NCBI RefSeq assembly: GCF_014268275.3
Contig: NZ_CP077084.1
Span: forward strand, 3,410,001-3,474,000
DNA from: Pseudomonas tritici
GTDB lineage: Bacteria; Pseudomonadota; Gammaproteobacteria; Pseudomonadales; Pseudomonadaceae
DNA length: 64,000 bases
Direction: 5' to 3'
The number at the start of each line of letters is the position of its first letter. Position 1 is the stretch's first letter. Shown here piece by piece: positions 19,009 to 27,934 of the stretch. Under the pieces are notes generated by a model, which did not search any database, had not been told where the DNA came from, and worked only from the letters and a program-made list of their open reading frames with translations. The translations under genes were made by a program, and so were the position numbers.

Positions 19009-20136
19009 TTAAAGATTGCGTGAGATGACCATGCGCTGGATATCGCTGGTGCCTTCGTAAATCTGGCAGACCCGCACATCGCGGTAGATCCGCTCCAGGG
19101 GGAAGTCGCTCAGGTAACCGTAACCGCCGAGGGTTTGCAAGGCAGCCGAGCAGACTTTCTCGGCCATTTCCGAGGCAAACAGCTTGGCCATCGAGGCTTC
19201 CACCAGCGCTGGCTTGCCGCTGTCACGCAGGGCGGCGGCGTAATGCACCATCTGCCGGGCAACCGCGATTTGCGTGGCCATGTCGGCCAGTCGAAAGGCC
19301 ACGGCCTGATGCTCGATGATCGGTTTGCCGAAGCTTTCGCGCTCGCGGGCATAGTCGCGGGCCGCTTCGAAGGCTGCGCGCGCCATGCCCACTGCTTGCG
19401 AGGCGATGCCCACGCGGCCACCCTCGAGGTTGGCGAGGGCAATCTTGTAGCCTTCGCCCTCCTCACCCAGCCGATTGGCGACCGGCACCTTCAGGTCTTC
19501 AAAGAGAATCTGGCAGGTGTCAGACGCATGCTGGCCGAGCTTGTCTTCGACCCGCGCCACGCTGTAGCCCGGCGAGTCGGTCGGCACGATAAACGCGCTG
19601 ATCCCGCGTTTGCCGGCAGCCGGGTCGGTGACGGCAAACACAATCACCACACCGGCGTTCTGCCCGGACGTGATGAATTGTTTGCAGCCGTTCAGTACGT
19701 AATGGTCGCCGTCCAGGCGCGCGCGGGTTTTCAGGCTGCTGGCATCGGAGCCGGCCTGAGGTTCGGTCAGCGCAAAGGCACCGAGCATCGCGCCGCTGGC
19801 CAGGGGTTTGAGGAATTGCTCTTTCTGCTGGTCGTTGCCGAATTTCAGGATCGGCACGCAACCGACCGAGTTGTGCACGCTCATGATGGTCGAGCAGGCA
19901 CCGTCGCCTGCGGCGATTTCTTCCAGCGCCATGGCGTAGGCCAGGTAACCGGTGTCGCACCCGCCCCACTGCTCCGGCACCAGCATGCCGAAAAAGCCCA
20001 GCTCGGCCATTTCACTGATGGCCTCCTTGGGAAAACGGTGCTCGCGGTCCCATTCGGCAGCAAAGGGTTTCAGGCGCTCCTGGGCAAATTGCCGGGCGGC
20101 GTCGCTGATCTGCAGTTGTTCTTCATTCGCCAGCAT
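19009..20136 (-). CDS. Acyl-CoA dehydrogenase, 2-methylbutyryl-CoA/short-chain type (inferred)
   Basis: A 375-residue acyl-CoA dehydrogenase with [33 protein letters not shown] and catalytic Glu361 in IYEGTSDIQ. It is a paralogue of the dehydrogenase at 16995. The operon context (enoyl-CoA hydratase, type 10-like SDR dehydrogenase and thiolase) matches isoleucine breakdown, so 2-methylbutyryl-CoA is the most likely substrate; isobutyryl-CoA or butyryl-CoA remain possible. It lies 12 bases from the thiolase gene. Confidence 0.87.
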   Translation of the reverse strand: MLANEEQLQISDAARQFAQERLKPFAAEWDREHRFPKEAISEMAELGFFGMLVPEQWGGCDTGYLAYAMALEEIAAGDGACSTIMSVHNSVGCVPILKFGNDQQKEQFLKPLASGAMLGAFALTEPQAGSDASSLKTRARLDGDHYVLNGCKQFITSGQNAGVVIVFAVTDPAAGKRGISAFIVPTDSPGYSVARVEDKLGQHASDTCQILFEDLKVPVANRLGEEGEGYKIALANLEGGRVGIASQAVGMARAAFEAARDYARERESFGKPIIEHQAVAFRLADMATQIAVARQMVHYAAALRDSGKPALVEASMAKLFASEMAEKVCSAALQTLGGYGYLSDFPLERIYRDVRVCQIYEGTSDIQRMVISRNL

Positions 20137-20148
20137 GATGATAAGTCC

Positions 20149-21333
20149 TTAGTACAGGCATTCGACGGCCATGGCTGTGGCTTCACCACCGCCGATGCAA
20201 ATGGCGGCGACGCCGCGCTTGAGGCCGTTCTGGCGCAAGGCCGAGAGCAACGTCACCAAAATCCGCGCCCCTGAGGCGCCGATTGGATGGCCCAGGGCGC
20301 ACGCGCCACCGTGGATGTTGACCTTGGCGTGGGGGATTTCCAGCTTACTCATGGTCACCAGGCTGACCACGGCAAAGGCTTCGTTGATCTCGAACAGATC
20401 GACTTCACCCAGGCTCCAGCCGGTCTTGGTCATCAGCTTGCGAATCGCCCCCACCGGTGCCACCGGAAACAGCCCCGGCTCATCGGCAAATGCCGCATGC
20501 CCATGGATCACTGCCAGAGGTTTCAGGCCGCGCTTCTCAGCTTCGGACTGGCGCATCAGCAGCAGCGCCGCCGCACCATCGGAAATCGAGCTGGAGTTGG
20601 CCGCCGTGACGGTACCGCCTTCGCGGAACGCCGGTTTGAGGCCACCGATCTTGTCCAGTTTGGCCTTGGGCGGCTGTTCGTCATGCAGGATGGTTTTCTG
20701 CTCTTTGCCCACGGTGACTTGCACCGGGACGATCTCCGCAGCAAAGCTGCCATGGGTGATCGCCTCCTGTGCACGTGTCAGCGAGGCAATGGCGAACGCG
20801 TCCTGGGCCTCACGGCTGAAACCGTTATGCAAGGCGCAATCTTCGGCAAAGGTGCCCATCAGGCGGCCCTTGTCGTAGGCGTCCTCGAGGCCGTCGATGA
20901 ACATATGGTCAAGTACGCGGCCGTGGCCCATGCGGTAGCCGCTGCGCGCGCGGTCCAGCAGGTACGGCGCGTTGGACATGCTTTCCATGCCGCCGGCAAT
21001 CACCACGTCGACGCTGCCGGCCAGCAACGCATCATGGGCCAGGATCGCCGCTTCCATGCCCGAGCCGCACATCTTGTTGAGGGTGGTGCAACGGGTGCCC
21101 TTGTCCAGCCCGGCACCCAATGCGGCCTGGCGAGCGGGCGCCTGGCCGAGGCCTGCGGGTAGCACGCAGCCAAACAACACTTCATCCACGGCGTCGCTGG
21201 CGATACCGGCACGCTCAACGGCGGCACGAATCGCGGCGGAACCCAGCTGAGGCGCCGTCAGGCCCTTGAGGTCGCCTTGGAACGCGCCCATGGGCGTGCG
21301 CACGGCGCTGACAATAACGATGGGATCAGTCAT
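20149..21333 (-). CDS. Thiolase (acetyl-CoA acetyltransferase family)
   Basis: A 394-residue thiolase. The acyl-accepting Cys89 is in NKMCGSGMEA, His349 in ALGHPIGASGAR, and the base Cys379 in CIGGGEA. It splits a 3-ketoacyl-CoA with CoA; with the flanking SDR and dehydrogenase, 2-methylacetoacetyl-CoA (giving acetyl-CoA and propionyl-CoA) is the most likely substrate. It lies 12 bases after the SDR gene in the same operon. A general acetoacetyl-CoA thiolase is the alternative. Confidence 0.9.
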   Translation of the reverse strand: MTDPIVIVSAVRTPMGAFQGDLKGLTAPQLGSAAIRAAVERAGIASDAVDEVLFGCVLPAGLGQAPARQAALGAGLDKGTRCTTLNKMCGSGMEAAILAHDALLAGSVDVVIAGGMESMSNAPYLLDRARSGYRMGHGRVLDHMFIDGLEDAYDKGRLMGTFAEDCALHNGFSREAQDAFAIASLTRAQEAITHGSFAAEIVPVQVTVGKEQKTILHDEQPPKAKLDKIGGLKPAFREGGTVTAANSSSISDGAAALLLMRQSEAEKRGLKPLAVIHGHAAFADEPGLFPVAPVGAIRKLMTKTGWSLGEVDLFEINEAFAVVSLVTMSKLEIPHAKVNIHGGACALGHPIGASGARILVTLLSALRQNGLKRGVAAICIGGGEATAMAVECLY

Positions 21334-21345
21334 GGGAAATACTCC

Positions 21346-22113
21346 TTACTTGGCAGCCATGCGCAAGGCGCCGTCGAGACGGATCACCTCGCCATTGAGC
21401 ATGCTGTTTTCAATAATGTGCCGCACCAGCGCGGCGTATTCGGCGGGTTTGCCCAGGCGTGGCGGAAATGGCACGCCGGCGGCCAGGGAGTCGCGCACTT
21501 CGGGCGTCATGCCGGCCATCATCGGTGTTTCGAAAATGCCGGGGGCGATGGTCATCACGCGAATGCCAAAGCGCGCCAGCTCACGTGCGGCGGGCAACGT
21601 CAGGCTGGCAATAGCGCCTTTGGAGGCGGCGTAGGCGGCCTGGCCGATTTGCCCGTCGAATGCGGCCACGGAAGCGGTATTGATGATCACACCGCGCTCG
21701 CCATCGTCATTCGCCTCGGTTTCAGCAATGGCGGCAGCCGCCAGGCGCAGCAGGTTGAAGCTGCCGATCAAGTTGACGTTGATCACCTGGGCAAAACTCG
21801 CCAGCCCGTGGGGGCCGTTTTTGCCGAGGATTTTTTCGCCACGCACCACGCCGGCGCAGTTCACCAGCCCATGCAAACCGCCAAACGCTGCAACCGTGGC
21901 CTGCACGGCGGATTCGGCAGCCGCTTCCTGGCTGATATCTGCCACTGCACTGCGGGCGTTCTCGCCGAGCTGCTGGGCCTTCGCCGCCAACGCGTCGGCG
22001 TTGAGGTCCACCAGCATCACTTTGGCACCAGCGGCAATGAGCATTTCAGCGGTAGCCGCACCGAGACCGGAAGCGCCGCCGCTGACCAGGAAGATCTTGT
22101 TTTCAATCTGCAT
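21346..22113 (-). CDS. SDR 3-hydroxyacyl-CoA dehydrogenase (HSD17B10-like)
   Basis: A 255-residue short-chain dehydrogenase: [11 protein letters not shown] at residues 11-21, NCAG at 85-88, and catalytic Ser148, Tyr161, Lys165 (YAASK). The sequence layout, including [14 protein letters not shown] [10 protein letters not shown] and [12 protein letters not shown], matches type II 3-hydroxyacyl / 2-methyl-3-hydroxybutyryl-CoA dehydrogenases. It is the first gene of the leftward operon and would feed the thiolase with 2-methylacetoacetyl-CoA. The promoter must lie in the 217-base gap shared with the divergent TPR gene. Confidence 0.88.
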   Translation of the reverse strand: MQIENKIFLVSGGASGLGAATAEMLIAAGAKVMLVDLNADALAAKAQQLGENARSAVADISQEAAAESAVQATVAAFGGLHGLVNCAGVVRGEKILGKNGPHGLASFAQVINVNLIGSFNLLRLAAAAIAETEANDDGERGVIINTASVAAFDGQIGQAAYAASKGAIASLTLPAARELARFGIRVMTIAPGIFETPMMAGMTPEVRDSLAAGVPFPPRLGKPAEYAALVRHIIENSMLNGEVIRLDGALRMAAK

Positions 22114-22330
22114 TATTGTTCCCTTGAACGGTCCGAATGGTCGGAATAGTCGCTCTGGAGCGCCAGGGCGGCAATGGTCAAAACCTTCAAGCTAGCTGAC
22201 TGTTTTGGCCAGTCATCGACCCCGCCGCTCAACAAGCGATGGGACGCATGCTGCTCACGGGTTTGACACCTGCCATGCTCTGACCGAAGCTGACGGCTTT
22301 GCTCTCCTGCCCACGCTTTCGGACGCCTGC

Positions 22331-23386
22331 ATGTCAAAGTCACGCCGTTACTCCATCATCGGCCTGTGCGCCCTGTTGTCTATTGTGCTGATCTGGTATT
22401 TCTCCCGTTCCACCCCGGTGGCCGTACCTCCTGCGATTGCCCAGGGTTACTCCAAAGCCCTGAAACAGGCGCGCAACGGTGAGCCAGGCGCCGCCCGCGT
22501 GTTGTACCAGCAACTCGGTCGGCCGGACCTGTCGCCCGAGCGCCGCGCGGCGTTGCACGCCGAACTGCCCAATTACCCTAGCCCTCAAGCCTTGAAGCTT
22601 GCAGATAAAGACCTGAGCAGCGAATCGGCGCTGGTCCGCGAGGCGGCCATCCACAGCATTGTCGGCCTGGTGCCCACCGGCCAGCGCACGCTGTTGCTCG
22701 GCCCGGTACTGGACGATCCCGAACAAGCTGTCCGATTCACCGCCGCCAACGCCCTGCTGGGTCTGTCCCCCGACACCCTGGGCCTGTACTTCGGGCCTTT
22801 GCAGCAGGTGCTGGATGAGTTTGTGAAAGAGCTCAAGGCCCAACCCGAAACGGCTGAAGGCTGGATTCAACTGGCGCGCCTGTACATTCACAGCGCACTG
22901 TTGCCGCAAGCACAAGATGCCCTGGAACAGGCCATGCGGCTGCAGCCGGACAACCTGCAAGCCGTGGTGGCGCAGATCGAGCTGCTGGATAAACAGGGCA
23001 AGACCGACGAGTCCCGCCAGCTCCTGGCGCGCCAATTGGCGGCGCACCCGGAATCAGCGTATCTGCAACACGCGTTGGGGATGTGGCTGCTTCACCATGG
23101 CGAGCGCCCCTATGCCCTGCTGGGTCTATCCAAAGCGGTGGAGTTGGAACCGGGCAATCAGGATTACCGCTACGACCTCGCCACCACCCTGCACGCCCAG
23201 CAGGAACTGGAAGCCGCCCAGCGACAACTGGAAGAGATCATCCAGCGCCACCCCGCCAATCGCAAAGCCCGGGTTTTGCTGGTCAACTATTGGAAGGAAA
23301 GCGGCCAGCTCCAGAACGTGCAAGTGCTGCTCGCGCAACTGGAACAGCAGAATCCCGACGATCCGGCGCTGCAACAAGGTCTATAG
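22331..23386 (+). CDS. Membrane-anchored TPR/HEAT-like repeat protein
   Basis: A 351-residue protein with one N-terminal transmembrane helix (about residues 8-24). A HEAT-like helical stretch (ALVREAAIHSIVGL, AVRFTAANALLGL) is followed from about residue 165 by tetratricopeptide repeats (EGWIQLARLYIHSALLPQAQ, YDLATTLHAQQELEAA). It is probably a periplasm-facing scaffold for protein interactions. The frame is open from 22205, but the ATG at 22331 places the membrane anchor correctly. It stands alone; its partner is not evident. Confidence 0.75.
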   Translation: MSKSRRYSIIGLCALLSIVLIWYFSRSTPVAVPPAIAQGYSKALKQARNGEPGAARVLYQQLGRPDLSPERRAALHAELPNYPSPQALKLADKDLSSESALVREAAIHSIVGLVPTGQRTLLLGPVLDDPEQAVRFTAANALLGLSPDTLGLYFGPLQQVLDEFVKELKAQPETAEGWIQLARLYIHSALLPQAQDALEQAMRLQPDNLQAVVAQIELLDKQGKTDESRQLLARQLAAHPESAYLQHALGMWLLHHGERPYALLGLSKAVELEPGNQDYRYDLATTLHAQQELEAAQRQLEEIIQRHPANRKARVLLVNYWKESGQLQNVQVLLAQLEQQNPDDPALQQGL

Positions 23387-23530
23387 CGCTTCAGCAAAAT
23401 GTTCTGAAAAGCCGACGCGCCGCACAAACCTCCTGAAACGGTTGAACCCCCGGAATACACAACGGTCAAGAGAATATGGCGCGTTCGAACGAACGCGCAC
23501 CTCTACTCGTATGTGACCTGAGGGCACTTC

Positions 23531-25033
23531 TTGTCTACATCCAATGCGCTATCAAGTGACAAAGCAGCCACCGGTATCGTCGGTCTCGACGACATTCTTG
23601 CCGGCGGTTTGTCTCGCAGCCATTTGTTCCTGCTCGAAGGTGAGCCTGGGACCGGCAAAACCACCGTCGCCCTGCACTTTCTTCAGGACGGCGCCAAATG
23701 CGGCGAGCGATCCCTGTACATCACACTCTCGGAAACCGAGCGCGAGTTGCGCCAGGGTGCCAAGTCCCATGGCTGGGACCTCGATGAAAACATTCACATA
23801 TTCGAGCTGACGCCGCCCGAAAGCATTCTCGACACTGATCACCAGCAAAGTCTGTTGTATTCGTCCGATCTGGAATTGGGCGAAGCGACCCGGCAGATAT
23901 TCGAAGTGGTGGAAAAGGTCAAGCCGACCCGCGTGGTGATCGACAGTTTGTCGGAAATCCGCTTGCTGGCGCAGAGTTCGCTGCGCTATCGCCGGCAAAT
24001 CCTGGCGATCAAGCACTACTTTGTGCGCTATGACGCCACGGTCCTGTTGCTGGATGACTTGACCACCGAAGCGCTGGATAAAACCGTACACAGCGTTGCC
24101 CATGGCGTTATCCGCCTGGAAGAGCTGACGCCGGTCTACGGTGCCGAGCGGCGCCGGGTGCGCGTCGTCAAATACCGTGGGCAAAAATACCGCGGCGGCT
24201 TTCATGACTTCACCATTGCCGGCGATGGCATCCACGTATTCCCGCGACTGGTGGCCGCCGAACATCGCGCCGGCTATGTCCGTCAAACGCTCACCAGTGG
24301 CATTGGCGAATTGGATGCATTGCTGGGTGGCGGCATCGAGACCGGCTCCAGCACGTTAATCCTAGGCCCAGCCGGCACCGGCAAGTCGCTGATTTCGATT
24401 CTGTTCGCTGCTGCCGCCGTGTCGCGTGGAGAGAAAGCCGCGCTGTTTATTTTCGATGAAGAACTCGGCCTGTTGTTCGAACGCATGCGGCAGTTGAACA
24501 TCGATCTTCCAGCACTGCAGGCAACCGGCAATCTTTTCATTGAGCAAGTGGATGCCGCCGAGCTGTCACCGGGTGAGTTTTCTCACCGCGTGCGGCGTTG
24601 CGTGGACGAACGCGGCATCAAGACGGTGGTGATCGACAGCGTCAACGGTTTCCAGGCCGCCATGCCGGAAGAGAACTCGCTGATCCTGCACATGCACGAA
24701 CTGTTGCTTTACCTCAACCGACGTGGTGCCGCGACCTTCATGACCGTTGCCCAGCACGGTCTGGTCGGTGACATGCAGGCGCCCGTCGACCTTACTTACC
24801 TGGCAGACACGGTGATCCTGTTGCGTTACTTCGAGGCACTCGGCAAAGTCCGACGGGCTATTTCCGTGATCAAGAAACGTACCGGTACCCACGAGTCGAC
24901 CATCCGCGAGTACCGCATCGGCGCCGGCGGCATGGCCGTTGGTGACCCACTCGAGTCGTTCCAGGGCGTATTGCGCGGGGTGCCGACGTACATCGGGAGT
25001 GAAGCCCCGCTGCTCGTGGACCCGTTAGAGTGA
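23531..25033 (+). CDS. Double-domain KaiC-like RecA-family ATPase
   Basis: A 500-residue tandem RecA-fold protein like KaiC. Walker A motifs are GEPGTGKT (37-44) and GPAGTGKS (279-286); Walker B-like VVIDSLSEI and VVIDSVNGF follow. The second domain keeps the catalytic Glu pair at 310/311 (FDEE). By hand alignment the KaiC phosphorylation pair Ser431/Thr432 corresponds to Thr422/Tyr423. No kaiA or kaiB is next to it. The start is TTG with GAGGG upstream. Its stop overlaps the next gene (GTGA), a hybrid histidine kinase, which suggests a signalling partner. Confidence 0.88.
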   Translation: MSTSNALSSDKAATGIVGLDDILAGGLSRSHLFLLEGEPGTGKTTVALHFLQDGAKCGERSLYITLSETERELRQGAKSHGWDLDENIHIFELTPPESILDTDHQQSLLYSSDLELGEATRQIFEVVEKVKPTRVVIDSLSEIRLLAQSSLRYRRQILAIKHYFVRYDATVLLLDDLTTEALDKTVHSVAHGVIRLEELTPVYGAERRRVRVVKYRGQKYRGGFHDFTIAGDGIHVFPRLVAAEHRAGYVRQTLTSGIGELDALLGGGIETGSSTLILGPAGTGKSLISILFAAAAVSRGEKAALFIFDEELGLLFERMRQLNIDLPALQATGNLFIEQVDAAELSPGEFSHRVRRCVDERGIKTVVIDSVNGFQAAMPEENSLILHMHELLLYLNRRGAATFMTVAQHGLVGDMQAPVDLTYLADTVILLRYFEALGKVRRAISVIKKRTGTHESTIREYRIGAGGMAVGDPLESFQGVLRGVPTYIGSEAPLLVDPLE

Positions 25034-26721
25034 GTATGTCGTTACCTGTATCCGAGCGAGCAATCATTCTTGCGCCGATGGGACGCGATAGCGTACTCGC
25101 GTCAATGATGCTCAAAGAAGCGGGGTATGGCAGCCTGATTGCCAGCGACTTGCCACGACTGTGCGAGGCGCTGGAGCAAGGCGCCGGCCTGCTGATCGTG
25201 GCGGTCGAAGCGTTGCGCGGTGTTGACCTCAATACGTTGCTTGATTGCCTGCGTCGCCAGCCGCCCTGGTCCGATTTGCCCATCGTGCTGATGACTCACC
25301 ATGGCGGCAAGGAGCAAAGCGGCTCGTCTCACCTGAGCAATTTGCTTGGCAACGTGACCTTTCTGGAACGACCGTTTCACCCCTCCACGCTGATCAGCCT
25401 GGTTACTACTGCCGTGCGCAGCCGGCGCCGGCAGTATGAGGCGCGCGACCGCCTGGTTGACTTAAGTGAGAGCGAACTGCGCCTGCAACGTACGTTGGCA
25501 ACCTTGGAGCAGCAGGTCGAAGAACGCACCATGCAGCTGCGCAGCAACGAGGAAGCCCTGCGCCAATCTCAGAAAATGGAAGCCGTCGGCCAGCTCACTG
25601 GCGGTATCGCGCACGACTTCAACAACATGTTGACGGGGATCATCGGCAGCCTGGAAATGCTGCGAAGGCGTATTGCCCGAGGCAAATTGGACGACCTGGA
25701 CAGCCTCATCGATCTGGGCGTCACCTCCGCTAACCGTGCGGCGAGCCTTACCCATCGGCTGCTGGCGTTTTCGCGCCGGCAATCACTTGACTCCAAGCCC
25801 GTGGAGATCAACCAACTGGTAACTTCGATGGGTGAGTTGCTGCAACGCAGTATCAACGAAAGCATCGCCCTGGACATGCAACTCGCCCACGAACCGTGGA
25901 CCGCCGAGGCCGACCCCAATCAGTTGGAAAACGCCCTGCTCAACCTAGTGATCAATGCCCGTGACGCGATGCCCAACGGTGGCCGCCTGACCGTGGAAAC
26001 CAATAACCGCCACCTCGACAGTGTGTTCACCGCCGCCTACGGCACCCTGCTGCCGGGTGACTACGTTGAACTGCGCGTCAGCGACACGGGCTGTGGCATT
26101 CCGGAAAGTGTTATCGGCCGCGTGTTCGACCCATTCTTTACGACCAAGCCCATCGGCCAGGGCACGGGACTGGGTTTATCGATGATCTACGGGTTTGCCC
26201 GCCAGTCGCGTGGCCATGTGACCATTCACAGCGAAGTGGGCAAAGGCACGACGGTCAGTCTGTTTCTGCCACGGTTCATCGGCGAAATCGCCGCCGAGTT
26301 AGTGGCTGACCCAGCGCTTTTGCCTTCCGCCAATGCGGGGGAAACGGTACTGATTGTCGAGGACGACCCCGCCGTGCGCGTGCTGGTCAGCGCGGTACTC
26401 AAAGAGTTGGGTTATGGCTATGTCGAAGCGGGTGACGCCAACACGGCGGTGCCGATCATCGAGTCGGAGCAACGTATTGACTTGATGATCAGCGACGTTG
26501 GCCTGCCCGGCATGAATGGCCGCCAACTGGCGGAAATCGGCCGGCAGATCCGTCCGGATCTCAAGGTGCTGTTCATCACCGGTTACGCCGAGCATGCAGC
26601 GGTGCGTGGCGGTTTCCTTGATCCTGGGATGCAGTTGATCACCAAGCCGTTCACCTTTGATTTGTTGACCGTAAAGGTCCGGGAGATGATCAAACAGTCA
26701 GTCGACATGACGGACCGCTGA
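25030..26721 (+). CDS. Hybrid histidine kinase with degenerate N-terminal receiver
   Basis: A 563-residue soluble kinase. Residues about 8-130 form a receiver-like fold without the phosphate-accepting Asp (position held by Val59/Glu60) and with Arg instead of the conserved Lys at about 114. A coiled coil, HisKA with His195 (GGIAHDFNNM), HATPase (N-box NLVINARDAM, DTGCGIP, GTGLGLS) and a C-terminal receiver with Asp489 and Lys539 follow. It overlaps the KaiC-like gene by four bases, so the two are co-translated. An ATG two codons on (25036) is an alternative start. It has no membrane segment, so its input is cytoplasmic. Confidence 0.88.
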   Translation: MSMSLPVSERAIILAPMGRDSVLASMMLKEAGYGSLIASDLPRLCEALEQGAGLLIVAVEALRGVDLNTLLDCLRRQPPWSDLPIVLMTHHGGKEQSGSSHLSNLLGNVTFLERPFHPSTLISLVTTAVRSRRRQYEARDRLVDLSESELRLQRTLATLEQQVEERTMQLRSNEEALRQSQKMEAVGQLTGGIAHDFNNMLTGIIGSLEMLRRRIARGKLDDLDSLIDLGVTSANRAASLTHRLLAFSRRQSLDSKPVEINQLVTSMGELLQRSINESIALDMQLAHEPWTAEADPNQLENALLNLVINARDAMPNGGRLTVETNNRHLDSVFTAAYGTLLPGDYVELRVSDTGCGIPESVIGRVFDPFFTTKPIGQGTGLGLSMIYGFARQSRGHVTIHSEVGKGTTVSLFLPRFIGEIAAELVADPALLPSANAGETVLIVEDDPAVRVLVSAVLKELGYGYVEAGDANTAVPIIESEQRIDLMISDVGLPGMNGRQLAEIGRQIRPDLKVLFITGYAEHAAVRGGFLDPGMQLITKPFTFDLLTVKVREMIKQSVDMTDR

Positions 26722-27478
26722 CGAGCAACCGTCACTCGTCCTGCATTACTTGGTAATTAGCAGGCAGGGTAATCGTGGAATCATTTAGTGCCTTCGGTAC
26801 ACGAACAGGTAGGAAACCCTCGCGTAAGGACGCTGCGAACCTATTCGACAGTCCCGACTGAGCATGCACTGATGACCCTGTCTGCACACCTCTCCACTCC
26901 GTCGCTTGCCCATTTTGTCCCATTTGAACCCCCGTTTATCCAGACATCGCGCCTGTCGCTGGCGGCTCTGCAAACCGACGCTTCTGTACAGCCGCCAAGC
27001 GTTGATGGTGACAGTCAACTGGCTCAGCGATATGCCCAACAACCGTTGACGCTGCAAACGACCGTGCTGCGCAGTTGGAGCAGCAGAAGGTTTTCGCAGG
27101 CGGCGCGCACTTGAACCATGAAGATGCGTTCGAACACCAAAAGCGAGAGATGGGGGATATCAATAACCGACACACATTTAACGACCAGATCATTAATCGA
27201 GTGTTGGCTGCATTTGCCACAATACATCTGGACGCTCAAGAAGGCGCAATTACCACCCGGTTCTGTGGGTTACATGACGCCAGATCAACTCGCGGCCAGG
27301 GTCAAAAATGATCTGGAAACGGTCCTGGGTGTCATCACCCTGCCCATCGATCCACACTCGTCCTACCATCGCGATCAGGTTCGCGTTTACACCTTCAAGT
27401 ATGCTCAACGCAAACGTACAGAAGCTTACGCCCTGAGAGGGGGAAATGAGCGGCGCCTGCCGGCAGGCGCCGTATCCT
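26722..27478. other. Long gap between the kinase and receiver genes, no confident gene
   Basis: In 757 bases no frame has both a convincing start and a recognisable product. The longest forward frames (26788-27114, 27118-27558) have Ser/Arg/Thr-rich composition and one runs into the receiver gene. A short stretch in another frame around 27040-27310 (KVFAGGAHLNHED, DINNRHTFND) reads like genuine protein but lacks a start, so a decayed gene is possible. The end holds the palindrome at 27452-27471. Confidence 0.5.
27452..27471 (-). terminator. GC-rich perfect palindrome after receiver gene
   Basis: A 20-base perfect palindrome (GGCGCCTGCC joined to its complement) starts 7 bases after the stop of the leftward receiver gene. 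It could be the terminator stem of that transcript, although the following T run is short. Confidence 0.55.
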
Positions 27479-27856
27479 TCAGGCCAACAACCGCTGGATA
27501 TGCTCTTGCAGCGTATCCAGGTCAAACGGCTTGGCCAGGATCGGCGCGTTGCGCGTGATGGGGCTGTTGCAGTCAAGGATTTCCTGCGGGTAACCGCTGA
27601 TGAAGATCACTTTCAGTTCCGGGCGCAACTTCATCGCCGGCTCGGCGATCTGCACCCCGGAAATCCCGCCGGGCAGGCGGTAGTCGGTCACCATAAGGTC
27701 CAGGTGCGGCTTGGTTGCGAGGATTTCGAAGGCCTGCTCCCCATCGATGGCCTTCAATACCCGATAGCCGAGGCCGGCCAGGTACTCGCCCAGCACAAAC
27801 ATAATGGATTCGTCGTCCTCGACGATCAGAACGACATCTTGCGCATCTTCACTCAT
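27479..27856 (-). CDS. Single-domain response regulator
   Basis: A 125-residue stand-alone receiver (CheY-like): acid pocket VEDD at 12-15, phosphate acceptor Asp58 (VTDYRLPG), and Lys109 (AKPF). It has no output domain, so it likely relays phosphate between the neighbouring kinases. ATG 27856 with AAGG upstream is preferred over a TTG at 27886. It is the last gene of the leftward group; a 78-base gap separates it from the receiver-kinase gene. Confidence 0.88.
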   Translation of the reverse strand: MSEDAQDVVLIVEDDESIMFVLGEYLAGLGYRVLKAIDGEQAFEILATKPHLDLMVTDYRLPGGISGVQIAEPAMKLRPELKVIFISGYPQEILDCNSPITRNAPILAKPFDLDTLQEHIQRLLA

Positions 27857-27934
27857 GGGAAGCCTTTGTCCGGTCAATTGCTGCAATTACGACCATGGGG
27901 TCACGCAGAGGTTGCGTCGAGGTGACGATTGATT

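Noticed and set aside
19135..20274. Open frame of 379 codons opposite the acyl-CoA dehydrogenase
   Set aside because: Shadow of a clear dehydrogenase gene; His/Arg/Gly-rich without domains.
23531..25033. A circadian clock operon
   Set aside because: No kaiA or kaiB is adjacent and the phosphosite pair differs, so a clock is not supported.
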